The translations under genes were made by a program, and so were the position numbers. A DNA stretch of 64,000 nt from Oscillospiraceae bacterium. Lineage in GTDB: Bacteria; Bacillota; Clostridia; Oscillospirales; Acutalibacteraceae. The notes beneath the pieces were generated by a model. The model was not told the origin of the DNA and ran no database searches. It was given only the letters and a program-made list of their open reading frames with translations. Shown piece by piece: positions 8,247 to 17,584 of the stretch (position 1 is the stretch's first letter; every line of letters starts with the position of its first letter). Location: the NCBI GenBank assembly GCA_015065845.1, contig SVPQ01000002.1, forward strand, positions 62,001 to 126,000, read 5' to 3'.

Positions 8247-10086
8247 CACACTTACCCCCATTCAATTTATTTGAGCCACAAGCATTACATTGCTCACGAC
8301 AATGCTTTGAAGTTTCTGCATTTTTTGCTTTTTCATTTTCTTTAATCAAGAACTCTTTACTAATACCAGAATTAATGTGGTCCCAAGGTAAAATTTCATC
8401 GTAAGAACGACGACGGTTTGCATAAAATTCTGTATCTATACCACATTCTTTAAATGCATTCATCCATGTGTCGTACTTGAATTTATCGTCCCAACTATCA
8501 AAAGTACAACCATTTTTCCAGGCTAATTCAATAACATCACAGAGTTTTCTATCGCCACGGGCAAAAATTGCTTCCAAGAAAATCTGGTCAGTTGTATGGA
8601 AACGGAATGTAATTTTTTTAGAAGTAACTGTTTCTTTTAAAAGTTGTTGTTTTCTTGTAATTTCCTCGCGTGAATCCTGAGGTTCCCATTGGAATGGCGT
8701 ACAAGGTTTAGGAACGAATGAAGAAACACCCGCACTTACACTTACGGTTTTACCTTTCGGCTTATCAGGATTACTGTAAAATTCTTCTACAACTTTCTGA
8801 CAGAGTTCGTTGATGCCAACTACATCCTCATCAGTTTCAGTCGGTAAGCCAATCATAAAATAAAGTTTTACAGCTGTCCAGCCACCCTGAAATGCTTTTC
8901 GACAAGTACCTAAAATTTCTTCTTCAGTGATGTTTTTATTTATAACATCACGAAGTCTCTGCGTACCAGCCTCTGCGGCAAATGTAAGACCAGAACGCCT
9001 TACTAAAGCAAGTTTTTCCCTTAGTTCATCTGAGAAATTATCAATTCTTAAAGATGGTAATGCAACATTGATTTTCTGAGGTGTAGCCCAACTTAAAAGT
9101 GATTCTAGTAATTCTGTAATTTTAGTATAATCACTACTTGAAAGCGAACAAAGTGAAAGTTCATCGTAACCTGTTTCACAAGCGATTTTCTGACTTTGTC
9201 TGCTTATAGTTTCAACAGATTTTTCTCTTATAGGTCTGTACCAGAAACCCGCCTGACAAAATCTACAACCACGAATACAACCACGGAAAATCTCGTGAAC
9301 AACTCTGTCATGAACAACCTCAACAAAAGGAACAACAAAGTTTTCAGGGTAATATATATTATCTAAATCGGAAACAACTCGTTTATTTATAACGCTCGGA
9401 GCACCTGAGTTTGCAATAAATTCTTTAATTGTACCGTCATCGTTATATTTTACATCATAAAGAGCAGGAACATAAATACCTTCTATGTGTGAAGCGGCAA
9501 TTAAAAATTCTTTTCTTGAAGCATTTTTCTTTTTAAATTCATTTAATAAATCTAAAAATTCAAGCATAACTTCTTCACCTTCACCAATTTGGAAGCAGTC
9601 AATAAAATCTGATAAAGGTTCAGGGTTAGCAACACAGGGACCACCTGCAACTACTATAGGGTTTTCAGTTAACGAATTACCACGGTTTTTACTTCTTACA
9701 GGAATTCCGGCTAAATCCAACATATTAAGAACATTTGAAAAAGATAATTCATATTGTAATGTAAAACCAACTGCATCAAAATCTTTCAGACTGTCGTGGC
9801 TTTCAAGACCGAAAAGCGGAATATTATTTTTACGCATAACTTCTTCCATATCGGTATCAGGAGCAAATACTCTTTCACACCAAAAATTTGCTCTGGAATT
9901 TATTAAACCATAAAGAATTTTCAACCCAAGATGTGACATACCAATTTCGTAAGTATCCGGAAAACAAAACGCAAAACGAATGTCAACATTTTCCTTGTTT
10001 TTTACGACAGAGTTCAACTCACCACCTGTGTATCTTGCAGGTTTCTGAACAAGCGGTAATATACTTTCAATTTGTTTGTGCAACAT
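8218..10086 (-). CDS. TIGR03960-family B12-binding-type radical SAM protein
   Basis: A 622-residue protein. A cobalamin-binding-like N-terminal region has 'FCFPDTYEIGMSHLGLKILYG'. A radical SAM domain follows, with the 4Fe-4S motif C-x3-C-x2-C in 'FRGCIRGCRFCQAG' near residue 280 and 'LYFMIGLPTETDED' after it. The C-terminal cysteine cluster ('CREQCNACGSNK...CDALC') may bind a further metal. Family members have no proven reaction. It is the first gene of the minus-strand block and overlaps its DUF2344 partner. Confidence 0.93.
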   Translation of the reverse strand: MLHKQIESILPLVQKPARYTGGELNSVVKNKENVDIRFAFCFPDTYEIGMSHLGLKILYGLINSRANFWCERVFAPDTDMEEVMRKNNIPLFGLESHDSLKDFDAVGFTLQYELSFSNVLNMLDLAGIPVRSKNRGNSLTENPIVVAGGPCVANPEPLSDFIDCFQIGEGEEVMLEFLDLLNEFKKKNASRKEFLIAASHIEGIYVPALYDVKYNDDGTIKEFIANSGAPSVINKRVVSDLDNIYYPENFVVPFVEVVHDRVVHEIFRGCIRGCRFCQAGFWYRPIREKSVETISRQSQKIACETGYDELSLCSLSSSDYTKITELLESLLSWATPQKINVALPSLRIDNFSDELREKLALVRRSGLTFAAEAGTQRLRDVINKNITEEEILGTCRKAFQGGWTAVKLYFMIGLPTETDEDVVGINELCQKVVEEFYSNPDKPKGKTVSVSAGVSSFVPKPCTPFQWEPQDSREEITRKQQLLKETVTSKKITFRFHTTDQIFLEAIFARGDRKLCDVIELAWKNGCTFDSWDDKFKYDTWMNAFKECGIDTEFYANRRRSYDEILPWDHINSGISKEFLIKENEKAKNAETSKHCREQCNACGSNKLNGGKCDALCKNMVH

Positions 10087-10163
10087 AAAAATTCTCCAAC
10101 TTTATAATAAAATCGTTCTACATAATTTTACAATAAATTTGGAGAATTATCAAGTGAAATAAC

Positions 10164-10763
10164 TTACTTTTTAAAGATAATTGTAAGTAACATTAAAAGT
10201 GAAGCAACAAGCAGATAAAAATCTTTGAAATTAAGTGAAAAAATATAAATAGCCAAATATGTAAAAGGTATTAATATGATAAACGAAGTGATAGTTATAA
10301 TTAGATTTACCATTTTTTCTTCAAAAAAGTAAAGTAAAACTGATGAAAGTATTTTGCCACCGTCAAAGTTATAAAACGGCAATAAATTGAACAGTGCTAA
10401 AACAAAATTTACAGCATAAATCTCGTAAGTTAATTTATTTTTCAAAAAAGTATTTATTATATAAAACAATATAACGAAACATAAATTTACAAATGGTCCA
10501 GAAAAAGATACAATTACAGTTTGATAATATTTCATTTTATTTGAATCTATCACTTTAATATTTCCACCAAAAAGTGATATTTTAAATTCTCTGACGCTTA
10601 CTTTGTAATATTTTAGTGCAAGAAGATGTCCTAATTCATGTGCGAGAGCAAAAACAATAGATGTATATAAGAATTCTGTTTTATCTAAAGAAATTAAAAT
10701 AATTATCAAAGCGAAGAAAGTAAAAGAAATAGTAATTTTTGTATTTTTAATTTTAAACTGCAT
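10164..10763 (-). CDS. spoIVFB: SpoIVFB-like intramembrane site-2 protease (M50)
   Basis: About 199 residues with roughly six membrane helices. 'ALAHELGHLLAL' is the HExxH zinc motif, and 'NLLPFYNFDGGKIL' supplies the second conserved region with its aspartate ligand. In Bacillus SpoIVFB cleaves the pro-sequence from sigma-K in the mother-cell-derived spore membrane. The pair with an upstream M23 protein matches spoIVFA-spoIVFB, and a sigK with a hydrophobic leader lies elsewhere in this window. The ATG at 10763 has AAAGGA eight bases upstream; an earlier ATG at 10772 abuts the ribosome site. A terminator-like end was not seen downstream. Confidence 0.8.
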   Translation of the reverse strand: MQFKIKNTKITISFTFFALIIILISLDKTEFLYTSIVFALAHELGHLLALKYYKVSVREFKISLFGGNIKVIDSNKMKYYQTVIVSFSGPFVNLCFVILFYIINTFLKNKLTYEIYAVNFVLALFNLLPFYNFDGGKILSSVLLYFFEEKMVNLIITITSFIILIPFTYLAIYIFSLNFKDFYLLVASLLMLLTIIFKK

Positions 10764-11499
10764 CTTTTGCATCCTTTAAAGCAAAAGCGGGATTATATGA
10801 AACATCGTTAATTCGCAGTTCAAAGTGTATATGTGGTCCGGTTGATTGTCCTGTTGAACCAACTTTGGCAATAACTTCACCACCACGGATAATATCGCCC
10901 TTTTTTACAAACAATTCACTACAGTGACAATAAACGCTCAAAATGTTATTATCATGCTTGATTTTTATAAAATTTCCGTTCCATTGGTCGTAAGTGGCTT
11001 CAATAACTTCGCCATCAAAAATAGCGTAAATCGGCTCCCCTGAATCCAAAGCAATATCTATCCCCTTGTGTACCCCTAAAGTTCCGTTTATCGGGTGAAC
11101 TCTTTCACCAAACTCAGACGAAACAACCCCACCTATAACTGGAGAAAATATTTTATAATTTAATTTATAATTTGCAAAAGAAACATTACTTATTTTCTCA
11201 TTATTTATTTCAACATCCTTACCACCTTCACCTAAAACTTTGGCAGTAAATAACTCATCTGAATAATCTGTTAAAATAAATTCATTTCCGGTAAAATCTT
11301 CAATTTTCTTAAAAGTTTCTTTGACTTCTTCAGTTGTTATAGATTTATTTATTTCATCAAAAAAGGAGTCTTTAAAAGTTTTTAAAAATGTACTATCTGA
11401 ATATTTTATTGAATAAAAAAATGCAAAGATTAACGAACAGAAAATAAATTGAAAAAGTATTGCTTTAATTAAATAATCTTGTTTTTTGTTTTTTTCCAT
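10753..11499 (-). CDS. spoIVFA: SpoIVFA-like M23 (LytM) membrane protein
   Basis: A 248-residue protein with one N-terminal membrane segment (about 10-30), a linker, and a C-terminal LytM domain. The zinc-site residues look complete: His and Asp in 'GVHKGIDIA' and the HxH of 'TGPHIHFEL'. It overlaps the SpoIVFB-like protease by 11 bases. In Bacillus SpoIVFA holds SpoIVFB inactive until a forespore signal arrives, and proteolysis of SpoIVFA is the trigger. An intact endopeptidase-type site is worth noting. The alternative is an ordinary M23 peptidase beside an M50 protease, but the pairing favours SpoIVFA. Confidence 0.75.
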   Translation of the reverse strand: MEKNKKQDYLIKAILFQFIFCSLIFAFFYSIKYSDSTFLKTFKDSFFDEINKSITTEEVKETFKKIEDFTGNEFILTDYSDELFTAKVLGEGGKDVEINNEKISNVSFANYKLNYKIFSPVIGGVVSSEFGERVHPINGTLGVHKGIDIALDSGEPIYAIFDGEVIEATYDQWNGNFIKIKHDNNILSVYCHCSELFVKKGDIIRGGEVIAKVGSTGQSTGPHIHFELRINDVSYNPAFALKDAKDAV

Positions 11500-11567
11500 A
11501 AAGAATCACCCGCAAATATATATGCTGACAATTTTCTTATTATGTCATTTGAATTTATGTTTCAAAC

Positions 11568-11660
11568 TTAATGATTCGCTCTCCTTGCTTCAACAATAAG
11601 TGTTATCATAGTTGATAATGCAAGAAACAATGCCAATATCTTTTTTGATATATTCTTCAT
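11568..11660 (-). CDS. 30-residue signal-peptide-like small ORF
   Basis: An ATG at 11660 follows AAAGGAG with nine bases between, an excellent ribosome site. The peptide starts 'MKNISKKILALFLALST', continues with a hydrophobic 'MITLIV' and ends in 'EARRANH'. It therefore looks like a bare export or membrane-anchoring signal. The start resembles AgrD-type precursors, but there is no cysteine for a thiolactone. It lies alone between the SpoIVFA-like gene and the lipoprotein gene. The rest of this roughly 280-base gap holds only the terminator at 11741-11770. Confidence 0.5.
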   Translation of the reverse strand: MKNISKKILALFLALSTMITLIVEARRANH

Positions 11661-11740
11661 AGGCTATCTCTCCTTTATTTTAATAAAAAGTTGTTCACCT
11701 AATATAATGACAGATTGTTATTCAAAAAGTGAAGTGAAAA

Positions 11741-11770
11741 ACACACTCAACTCTCCCAAGTTAAGTGTGT
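11741..11770 (-). terminator. Terminator downstream of the Ser/Thr-rich lipoprotein gene
   Basis: Arms 11741-11751 and 11760-11770 pair with one mismatch, and the minus strand continues into a T-run. The plus strand also has a T-run, so it may work in both directions. Confidence 0.75.
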
Positions 11771-11782
11771 CTTTTTTGTTAA

Positions 11783-12313
11783 TTAAGCAAGAGTAACATC
11801 TTCATTAAAATATCCATCCATCTCTGGATCTGGTTCCCAATCATCCGCACTGCCGATATCTTCTTCTTTTAATTCGTCACCTTTTCCATCACCAATAAGA
11901 AAAATACCACCACCAGAAGAATTTGTAACTAACGGAGTAATGCTATCATCAGTTAAATGGGAGTTATTTTTAGTAGTAGCAGGTTTAGAAGCAGGTTTTG
12001 AATTGTTGTTTGAAGAATTTGAACCAGAATTACTTGAACCGGAATTTGAAGAACTACCTGAATTTGAGCTATAAACAGGTTTCTTTGTAGTAGTCTCAGG
12101 AGCAGAAGCTTCTGTCTCCTCTGTAGTTTCTTCTGTTGTAGGTTCATCTTTAATTTCAGGCGCTTCAAACTTTGTTGTAGGTTCTGTAGTTGAAACCTTA
12201 GAAGCTTCTGTAGTAGGTGTCTCTTCTGTTTTGTCTTTATTACAACCTACAAAAGTAACAGCTAATGCTAAGATAAGTAAAATTGATGTGATTAAAGTAA
12301 TTTTCTTTTTCAT
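11783..12313 (-). CDS. Lipoprotein with Thr/Glu- and Ser/Gly/Asn-rich low-complexity body
   Basis: The 176-residue product starts 'MKKKITLITS', then a hydrophobic stretch and lipobox 'FVGCNK' near residue 22. The mature part is a Thr/Glu-rich segment ('TTEATSTTE'-like), a Ser/Gly/Asn-rich segment, and an acidic C-terminus ('DDWEPDPEMDG'). There is no recognisable catalytic domain; a spacer-like surface lipoprotein is the likely nature. The ATG at 12313 has GGAG nine bases upstream; the upstream extension of the frame has no such site. Confidence 0.8.
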   Translation of the reverse strand: MKKKITLITSILLILALAVTFVGCNKDKTEETPTTEASKVSTTEPTTKFEAPEIKDEPTTEETTEETEASAPETTTKKPVYSSNSGSSSNSGSSNSGSNSSNNNSKPASKPATTKNNSHLTDDSITPLVTNSSGGGIFLIGDGKGDELKEEDIGSADDWEPDPEMDGYFNEDVTLA

Positions 12314-12344
12314 AATAAATTTCTCCTTATTAGTTATTTTCAAA

Positions 12345-14231
12345 TCATACCTGTAATTCTTCCCATTCTGAATAAAACTCATCTAATTCATTTTTTAATG
12401 AATAAAATTTTTCAGTTAATTCAAGTAACTTTTCATAATCGGCAGAGGTTTCAGGTAATTCAAGTAAATTCTGAATTTCTGAAATTTCTTTTTCTTTTTC
12501 TTCAATTTCTTTTTCAATTTTAGAAATTCTTGTGTTACGCTTTCTTTCAAGCGCTTGTTGTTCTTTTTGCAATTTATAAGTGTTAACCTTTATTGTTTCC
12601 TTTTTTTCTTTTTCAACTGGTTTTTGATTATTTTCTTTATAAATTAAGTAATCATCATAATTACCATCTATAGTAACTGCACCATCGTGAGTTAAATAGA
12701 TGATTTTACTTGAAAGTTTATTAATAAAATATCTGTCGTGAGATACAACTAAAAGTGTGCCATCATAATTTAATAATGCTTCCTCTAAAACTTCACGGGA
12801 ATTTATATCGAGATGGTTTGTAGGCTCATCCAATATTAAAAAATTAGGTTTTGAAAGCATTATTTTAAGCAGGGAAATTTTAGCTCTTTCACCACCGCTT
12901 AATACAGATACTTTTTTAAATACATCATCACCGCGAAACAAAAACAACGCTAAAGCACTACGGATTTCAGTCTGGTCCATAAACTTATACATATCCCAGA
13001 CTTCGTCAAGCACAGTTTTATCAGAATCCAGTTTATCAATATTCTGGTCGAAATAGCCTATTTTAACATTAGTGCCAAATTTAATAATGCCACTATCTTG
13101 TGAAATTTCTTTATTTAAAATTTTTAAAAATGTTGATTTACCGCATCCGTTAGGTCCTAATAAAAACATTTTATCTTCTCTGTTAATTGTAATGTTAAAG
13201 CTTTTAAAAAGTGGTTTTTGTGGAAACGATTTTTCTAAATCAAAAACAGTTAAAACATTATCACCAGAACGAATTTCTGAATTAAAAGAAAACCTTACAG
13301 AACCCAATGCTTTATCAGGCATTACTAATTCTGACTTAATTCGTTCTATCTGTTTTTCTTTACTTGCAATTGTAATATAGTTTCTTTCCTGATTAAAGCG
13401 TTTCTGTTGCTCAATAATACCTTCAATTCTTTTAATTTCTGCTATATTTTTCTCGTATTCCCGTTCAATAGTTAGTTCTCTTTCTGCCTTCAATTTCTGA
13501 AAAACAGAATAATTACCCTTTGTCAAAGTAATCTTTTTATGTGAAATTTCCATTGTCAAAAATGTAATTTTATCAAGAAAATATCTGTCGTGAGATACAA
13601 CTATAACTGCACCTTTATATTTAGTTAAAAACTCTTCAAGCCAGTTGATAGCATCAATATCAAGATTATTTGTAGGTTCATCAAGTAAAATTAAATTAGC
13701 ATCTGAAAGGAGCAACTTACAAAGAGATACTTTAGAACGCTGACCCCCACTAAGATTTTTCACAGGATAATCAAGTTCGCTTTCTTTAAAACCTAAGCCA
13801 ATAAGTGCAGAGCGTGTTTTCGCTTTGTATACAAGCCCGTCACGGCGCTCGATTTCTTCTGTCAACTGTACTTGTCTTTCAATTAAATCTAAATCACTGT
13901 TGTTTTCAAGTTGTCTGGTTATTTCTTCTAGTTCAAGCTCCATTTTTGTAACATCAGAAAAAACTTTTAATGCTTCTTCATAAACGGTGAGATTATCTTC
14001 GCATTCCAGGTACTGTTCCATATACCCTATTCTTACATCTTTACCACGAACAATTCCACCTTCTATTGCCTGATATTCACCAGTTATTAACTTGAAAAGC
14101 GAAGTTTTACCGGTACCATTTGCGCCAATCAAACCGATTCTGTCGCCTTCTTCAACCTGAAAAGCGGCGTCTTTAAATAAGACGCCGTCAGCAAAGCCGA
14201 ATTTTAAATTTAAAGCTGTTAATAAAGACAT
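12345..14231 (-). CDS. ABC-F family ATPase
   Basis: Two nucleotide-binding domains in one soluble 628-residue chain with no membrane segments. Walker A motifs are 'GANGTGKTSLFK' (about 36) and 'GPNGCGKSTFLK' (about 360). Signature motifs are 'LSGGQRSKVSL' and 'LSGGERAKISL', and both Walker B regions read 'LDEPTN'. A charged linker and a C-terminal coiled coil (about 545-625) fit the Uup/EttA/YdiF branch. ABC-F proteins act on the ribosome as translation factors or, in some branches, give antibiotic resistance; the branch cannot be fixed by eye. It is the last but one gene of the M28-exonuclease-manA run. Confidence 0.95.
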   Translation of the reverse strand: MSLLTALNLKFGFADGVLFKDAAFQVEEGDRIGLIGANGTGKTSLFKLITGEYQAIEGGIVRGKDVRIGYMEQYLECEDNLTVYEEALKVFSDVTKMELELEEITRQLENNSDLDLIERQVQLTEEIERRDGLVYKAKTRSALIGLGFKESELDYPVKNLSGGQRSKVSLCKLLLSDANLILLDEPTNNLDIDAINWLEEFLTKYKGAVIVVSHDRYFLDKITFLTMEISHKKITLTKGNYSVFQKLKAERELTIEREYEKNIAEIKRIEGIIEQQKRFNQERNYITIASKEKQIERIKSELVMPDKALGSVRFSFNSEIRSGDNVLTVFDLEKSFPQKPLFKSFNITINREDKMFLLGPNGCGKSTFLKILNKEISQDSGIIKFGTNVKIGYFDQNIDKLDSDKTVLDEVWDMYKFMDQTEIRSALALFLFRGDDVFKKVSVLSGGERAKISLLKIMLSKPNFLILDEPTNHLDINSREVLEEALLNYDGTLLVVSHDRYFINKLSSKIIYLTHDGAVTIDGNYDDYLIYKENNQKPVEKEKKETIKVNTYKLQKEQQALERKRNTRISKIEKEIEEKEKEISEIQNLLELPETSADYEKLLELTEKFYSLKNELDEFYSEWEELQV

Positions 14232-14268
14232 AAAAATTCACCTTTAAATTATTGAAACAAAACTAAAA

Positions 14269-15225
14269 TTATAATGTGCTTAAAAGTGCGTTAAATTCAC
14301 CTGAAAGCGCAATGTTACCGCTGTTTGCGGGAATAAATATGCTATCACCTTTTTTAACACTTACAGCGGTATTACCAGCGGTAATACTGCCGCTTCCATC
14401 AAGGACAAGAACAGATAAAAATGAATTTTCATCACAATTGTATTCATATTTACCATTAAGACTTAATGAGGTCATTGTGAAGAACTCACAAGAGCAAAGC
14501 TTCTGAACTTCTGCATCACCGATAATTTCTTTTTTGCCCTCTGCTTCTGCAGAACGAACAGGCGGAAGTGTATTTGTAACATCAAGTGCTTTTTCAATAT
14601 GCAATTCGCGTGGTTTTCCATCAACCAATCTGCCATAGTCGTAAACTCTGTATGTTGTGTTACAGTTTTGTTGAACTTCTGCAAGTAAAATACCACCACC
14701 GATTGCGTGTAATGTACCTGCTTCTATAAAGAATATATCACCTTTTTTAACTTTTACTTTATTTACATGATTTAAAAATGAATTATCTTTTATAGAATTT
14801 TCAAATTCTTCCTTAGTAATTTCTTTATTAAAACCATAAATAAGCTCTGCATCATCTGAGCAATCGAGGACATACCAAGCTTCAGTTTTACCCAAAGAAT
14901 TTTCGTGGATTCTTGCGTAATCATCATCAGGATGCACCTGAATTGATAAATCAGATTTTGCATCAATAAACTTAATTAAAAGCGGAAATTCATTATATTT
15001 TTCGCCTTTTTTACCTAAAAAAGATGGATTATTTTTTATAAGTTCAGAAAAACTCTGACCTGCATATTCACCATTTTTTATAATATTGTCACCGTCATTA
15101 CGAGCAGTAAGAACCCAAGCTTCTGCAATATTGTTAAGGTCGCTTTCGTAACCATAGTCGCTTTTTAAACGCTCGCCACCCCATACTATTTCTTTAAATA
15201 TTGGATTTAATTTAATTGGATACAT
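14269..15225 (-). CDS. manA: Mannose-6-phosphate isomerase, class I
   Basis: Interconverts mannose-6-phosphate and fructose-6-phosphate. The 318-residue cupin protein has the zinc-site motifs 'IQVHPDDDYA', the Glu in 'GKTEAWYVLD' and 'EAGTLHAIGGGILLAEVQQ'. The active-site Arg region 'TTYRVYDYGR' and a small C-terminal cupin follow. Length matches the short Firmicutes form. It lies three bases after the exonuclease gene in the same transcript, which suggests co-transcription but not shared function. Confidence 0.95.
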   Translation of the reverse strand: MYPIKLNPIFKEIVWGGERLKSDYGYESDLNNIAEAWVLTARNDGDNIIKNGEYAGQSFSELIKNNPSFLGKKGEKYNEFPLLIKFIDAKSDLSIQVHPDDDYARIHENSLGKTEAWYVLDCSDDAELIYGFNKEITKEEFENSIKDNSFLNHVNKVKVKKGDIFFIEAGTLHAIGGGILLAEVQQNCNTTYRVYDYGRLVDGKPRELHIEKALDVTNTLPPVRSAEAEGKKEIIGDAEVQKLCSCEFFTMTSLSLNGKYEYNCDENSFLSVLVLDGSGSITAGNTAVSVKKGDSIFIPANSGNIALSGEFNALLSTL

Positions 15226-15228
15226 TAC

Positions 15229-16155
15229 TTACACCTCAGTAGTATTTGTTTTAATATTTTCAATTGTTTCAGCATTTTCTGAATTACTTTGAGCCTGTGC
15301 TTCAAGTTCTTTTTTATCAATAAAAGGAACAGTTGAAGATTTAATATCAACTCTGTCGTAATATTCTTTAAATCTTATAGTAAAACGAATTTTTCTTTTG
15401 CAGTTTGTGCATTGAAAAATCGCTCTGAATGATTGATTCATAACGCGCCAGTCGGACACTCTTTCGCAACTTGCACCACAAACATCACAAAGACATTTCA
15501 TTTTGCTTCTGTCAATAAGTGGGCTATTAATATCAGTTATAACCTTTGGTTTAAATGACAGTTTTAAATAGAATGCATTATCACAAGCGTGTGTATAAGA
15601 AGAAATCATCTGTTTATTGAAGATTTTTCTGAAAATATCAGCAGTTAAAAGACTGTCATCAATAGCACGATGTAAAGAGTAGTGTTCAATGTCAAGTTCT
15701 AATTTCTCAGCAGCAGTAGAAAGACCGATCTGGTCAGCCTTAGAGATATTCATAAAAGCCTGAGCATAATTTTGCAAATTTACATAATTTTTTAAGAACG
15801 GAACAAAATTGATACCATTAAAATATCTGAAATTTTCAACCAGAACTCTCACATCAGTATCACCCCAGGTAAGAATTACATTATCCTCACCAGAGGACCA
15901 TTTTCTGAATTCAGCCATAGCCTGAGAAAACGGTGTACCAGTACTGATATCATCGTTAGAAATATTAGTTAATTCCTTAACTCTTGTATGAAGTTTTTTA
16001 CCTAATTGTGCCTTGATAAAAAGTGAAAATGTATCAACTTGATTCAAATCTTCATCAAGCTTAACTGCACCAATTTCAATAATTTCATTTAAAAAACCTT
16101 TTTTCTTTTTGCAATAGGTGTTATTCCACTCAAGGTCCATTATTATATAATGCAT
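15229..16155 (-). CDS. DEDDh 3'-5' exonuclease with C-terminal zinc ribbon
   Basis: DnaQ-like fold in residues 1-185: DxE in 'IIMDLEWN', an Asp in 'LTWGDTDVR', and His/Asp in 'SLHRAIDDSLLT', which fit the DEDDh class. This resembles KapD-type exonucleases. The C-terminal part has two CxxC pairs ('CLCDVCGASC' and 'CTNCKRK'), probably a zinc ribbon that would bind nucleic acid, followed by a charged tail. The substrate (RNA or DNA) cannot be told. Tightly packed between the M28 peptidase and manA. Confidence 0.85.
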   Translation of the reverse strand: MHYIIMDLEWNNTYCKKKKGFLNEIIEIGAVKLDEDLNQVDTFSLFIKAQLGKKLHTRVKELTNISNDDISTGTPFSQAMAEFRKWSSGEDNVILTWGDTDVRVLVENFRYFNGINFVPFLKNYVNLQNYAQAFMNISKADQIGLSTAAEKLELDIEHYSLHRAIDDSLLTADIFRKIFNKQMISSYTHACDNAFYLKLSFKPKVITDINSPLIDRSKMKCLCDVCGASCERVSDWRVMNQSFRAIFQCTNCKRKIRFTIRFKEYYDRVDIKSSTVPFIDKKELEAQAQSNSENAETIENIKTNTTEV

Positions 16156-16187
16156 TCTAAGAAACTTCCTCTGAAATCAAAAATAAA

Positions 16188-17438
16188 TTAAAGTAATCCT
16201 TCACTGTCATAAAGACACGCCGTTTCAAGTAAAACTTTTGCACCTACTTCAAGTGCTTCAGGTACTAGTAGATCTGGTGTGTCTAAACGAGTATGGTAAT
16301 ATCTTGGTGGAGTTGGATCCATTGCTGCAAAACCAGTAGCCTTGATTTTTTTCTGAGTAAATGCCGCAGCATCACACGCGCCAAGATAAATTGAAGCATA
16401 AGGTAAATCATAGCCACAGTTTTTAGCGGCTCTTTTAACAAGTTCTTTTGCTTGTTTATCGTGTTTTAAAGTACCGCTTAAATCTCTGTCATAAACTGCC
16501 ATATCTTTTAAATCGCGCATTGTATCACAAGCAATAACAACAGTTTCAATTTCTTTAAGCTCTTTTTCGTGAGTTTCAGCGTAATTTTTAGCACCGCGAA
16601 GACCGGCTTCTTCAGAACCTGTAAGCATAATTCTTACTTCTGTATTTTCTAATTCAATGTCGTGTTCTTTCATAAGCTTTAAAACTGACATAGCGGTTAA
16701 ACAACCAGTGAGATTATCGTTAGCGCCAGGAACACTTCTTGTGTAACTCTGGAAGAATAAAAAACCAAAATATGGAATGATGAAAATCAAAAGAACAATA
16801 CCAACTATTAAGAAAAATGTATCAACACCTTTTGATGGTGCATCTAAATTAAGATATGTAAAATATTTTATAATACTTGCAAAACAAACAACAAAGAGAC
16901 CAACTGCCGCAGGAATAAGGAATAACTTCATTCCTGTGCCACCCATTAAATAGTTAAGAGTCCATTCATATTGTGAGTCGGCGTGACCAATGAATATAAT
17001 TCTTTTCTTAATTTCACCTTTTGGTTTTTTTGTTGCTATAAGGTTATGTGAAGGGTGACCAATAAATAACGGATCTAGAAAACGCTTGTACATTAAAAAT
17101 TCAAGAACTAAAGGGATGATACCGAGAATTGTACATAAGAAAGCAATCAGTGGATAATTAACCCAATAAAGAACAGTAGCGGCTAGTGCCATTGCAACTG
17201 TAAATGGAATAAAACCCATAAATGCTTGTCTGTGAACAGTAAATTCTTCTATTGTAATATCATCTGACCACTCTTTTAAATCTTCACCCATATATTCCTG
17301 TGCAGCTAATTCTTCTTTACTGCCAGGTGCTCTTGGACCAATTTCATCAACTATAGCAGTAATTTTTTTTACCATATAGTCAACTGTTGAAGAAAAGTCT
17401 ATATTTTCTTTATTGCTTTTTTCAAGAATTGTTTTCAT
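16188..17438 (-). CDS. Membrane-associated M28-family zinc peptidase
   Basis: A 416-residue protein. The N-terminal cytosolic part is followed by membrane helices (about 75-112 and 170-235) that interrupt the peptidase domain. Metal-site motifs seen are 'FIGHADSQYEW', Asp in 'PGANDNLTGC', Glu pair in 'TGSEEAGLRGA', Asp in 'VIACDTMRD' and a late His in 'RYYHTRLDTP'. It is probably an aminopeptidase acting at the membrane. The ATG has GGGGTGG upstream. It is divergent from the GH95 gene and is the first gene of a four- or five-gene run. Confidence 0.88.
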   Translation of the reverse strand: MKTILEKSNKENIDFSSTVDYMVKKITAIVDEIGPRAPGSKEELAAQEYMGEDLKEWSDDITIEEFTVHRQAFMGFIPFTVAMALAATVLYWVNYPLIAFLCTILGIIPLVLEFLMYKRFLDPLFIGHPSHNLIATKKPKGEIKKRIIFIGHADSQYEWTLNYLMGGTGMKLFLIPAAVGLFVVCFASIIKYFTYLNLDAPSKGVDTFFLIVGIVLLIFIIPYFGFLFFQSYTRSVPGANDNLTGCLTAMSVLKLMKEHDIELENTEVRIMLTGSEEAGLRGAKNYAETHEKELKEIETVVIACDTMRDLKDMAVYDRDLSGTLKHDKQAKELVKRAAKNCGYDLPYASIYLGACDAAAFTQKKIKATGFAAMDPTPPRYYHTRLDTPDLLVPEALEVGAKVLLETACLYDSEGLL

Positions 17439-17525
17439 AAAAATACCACCCCAATATGTAAAAGATAATACTTACTAAATATAGCATATATTTCTTCAAT
17501 TTACAACATTATATTGTGAAAATCA

Positions 17526-17554
17526 TTGATTTTTACAAAATACTAATGTATAAT
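17526..17554 (+). promoter_or_regulatory. Sigma-A-like promoter for the GH95 fucosidase gene
   Basis: TTGATT (17526-17531) and a perfect TATAAT (17549-17554) are spaced by 17 bases, 30 bases before the ATG at 17585. Confidence 0.75.
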
Positions 17555-17584
17555 ATGTTAAAAATTTCATTAGTAGGTGTTAAT

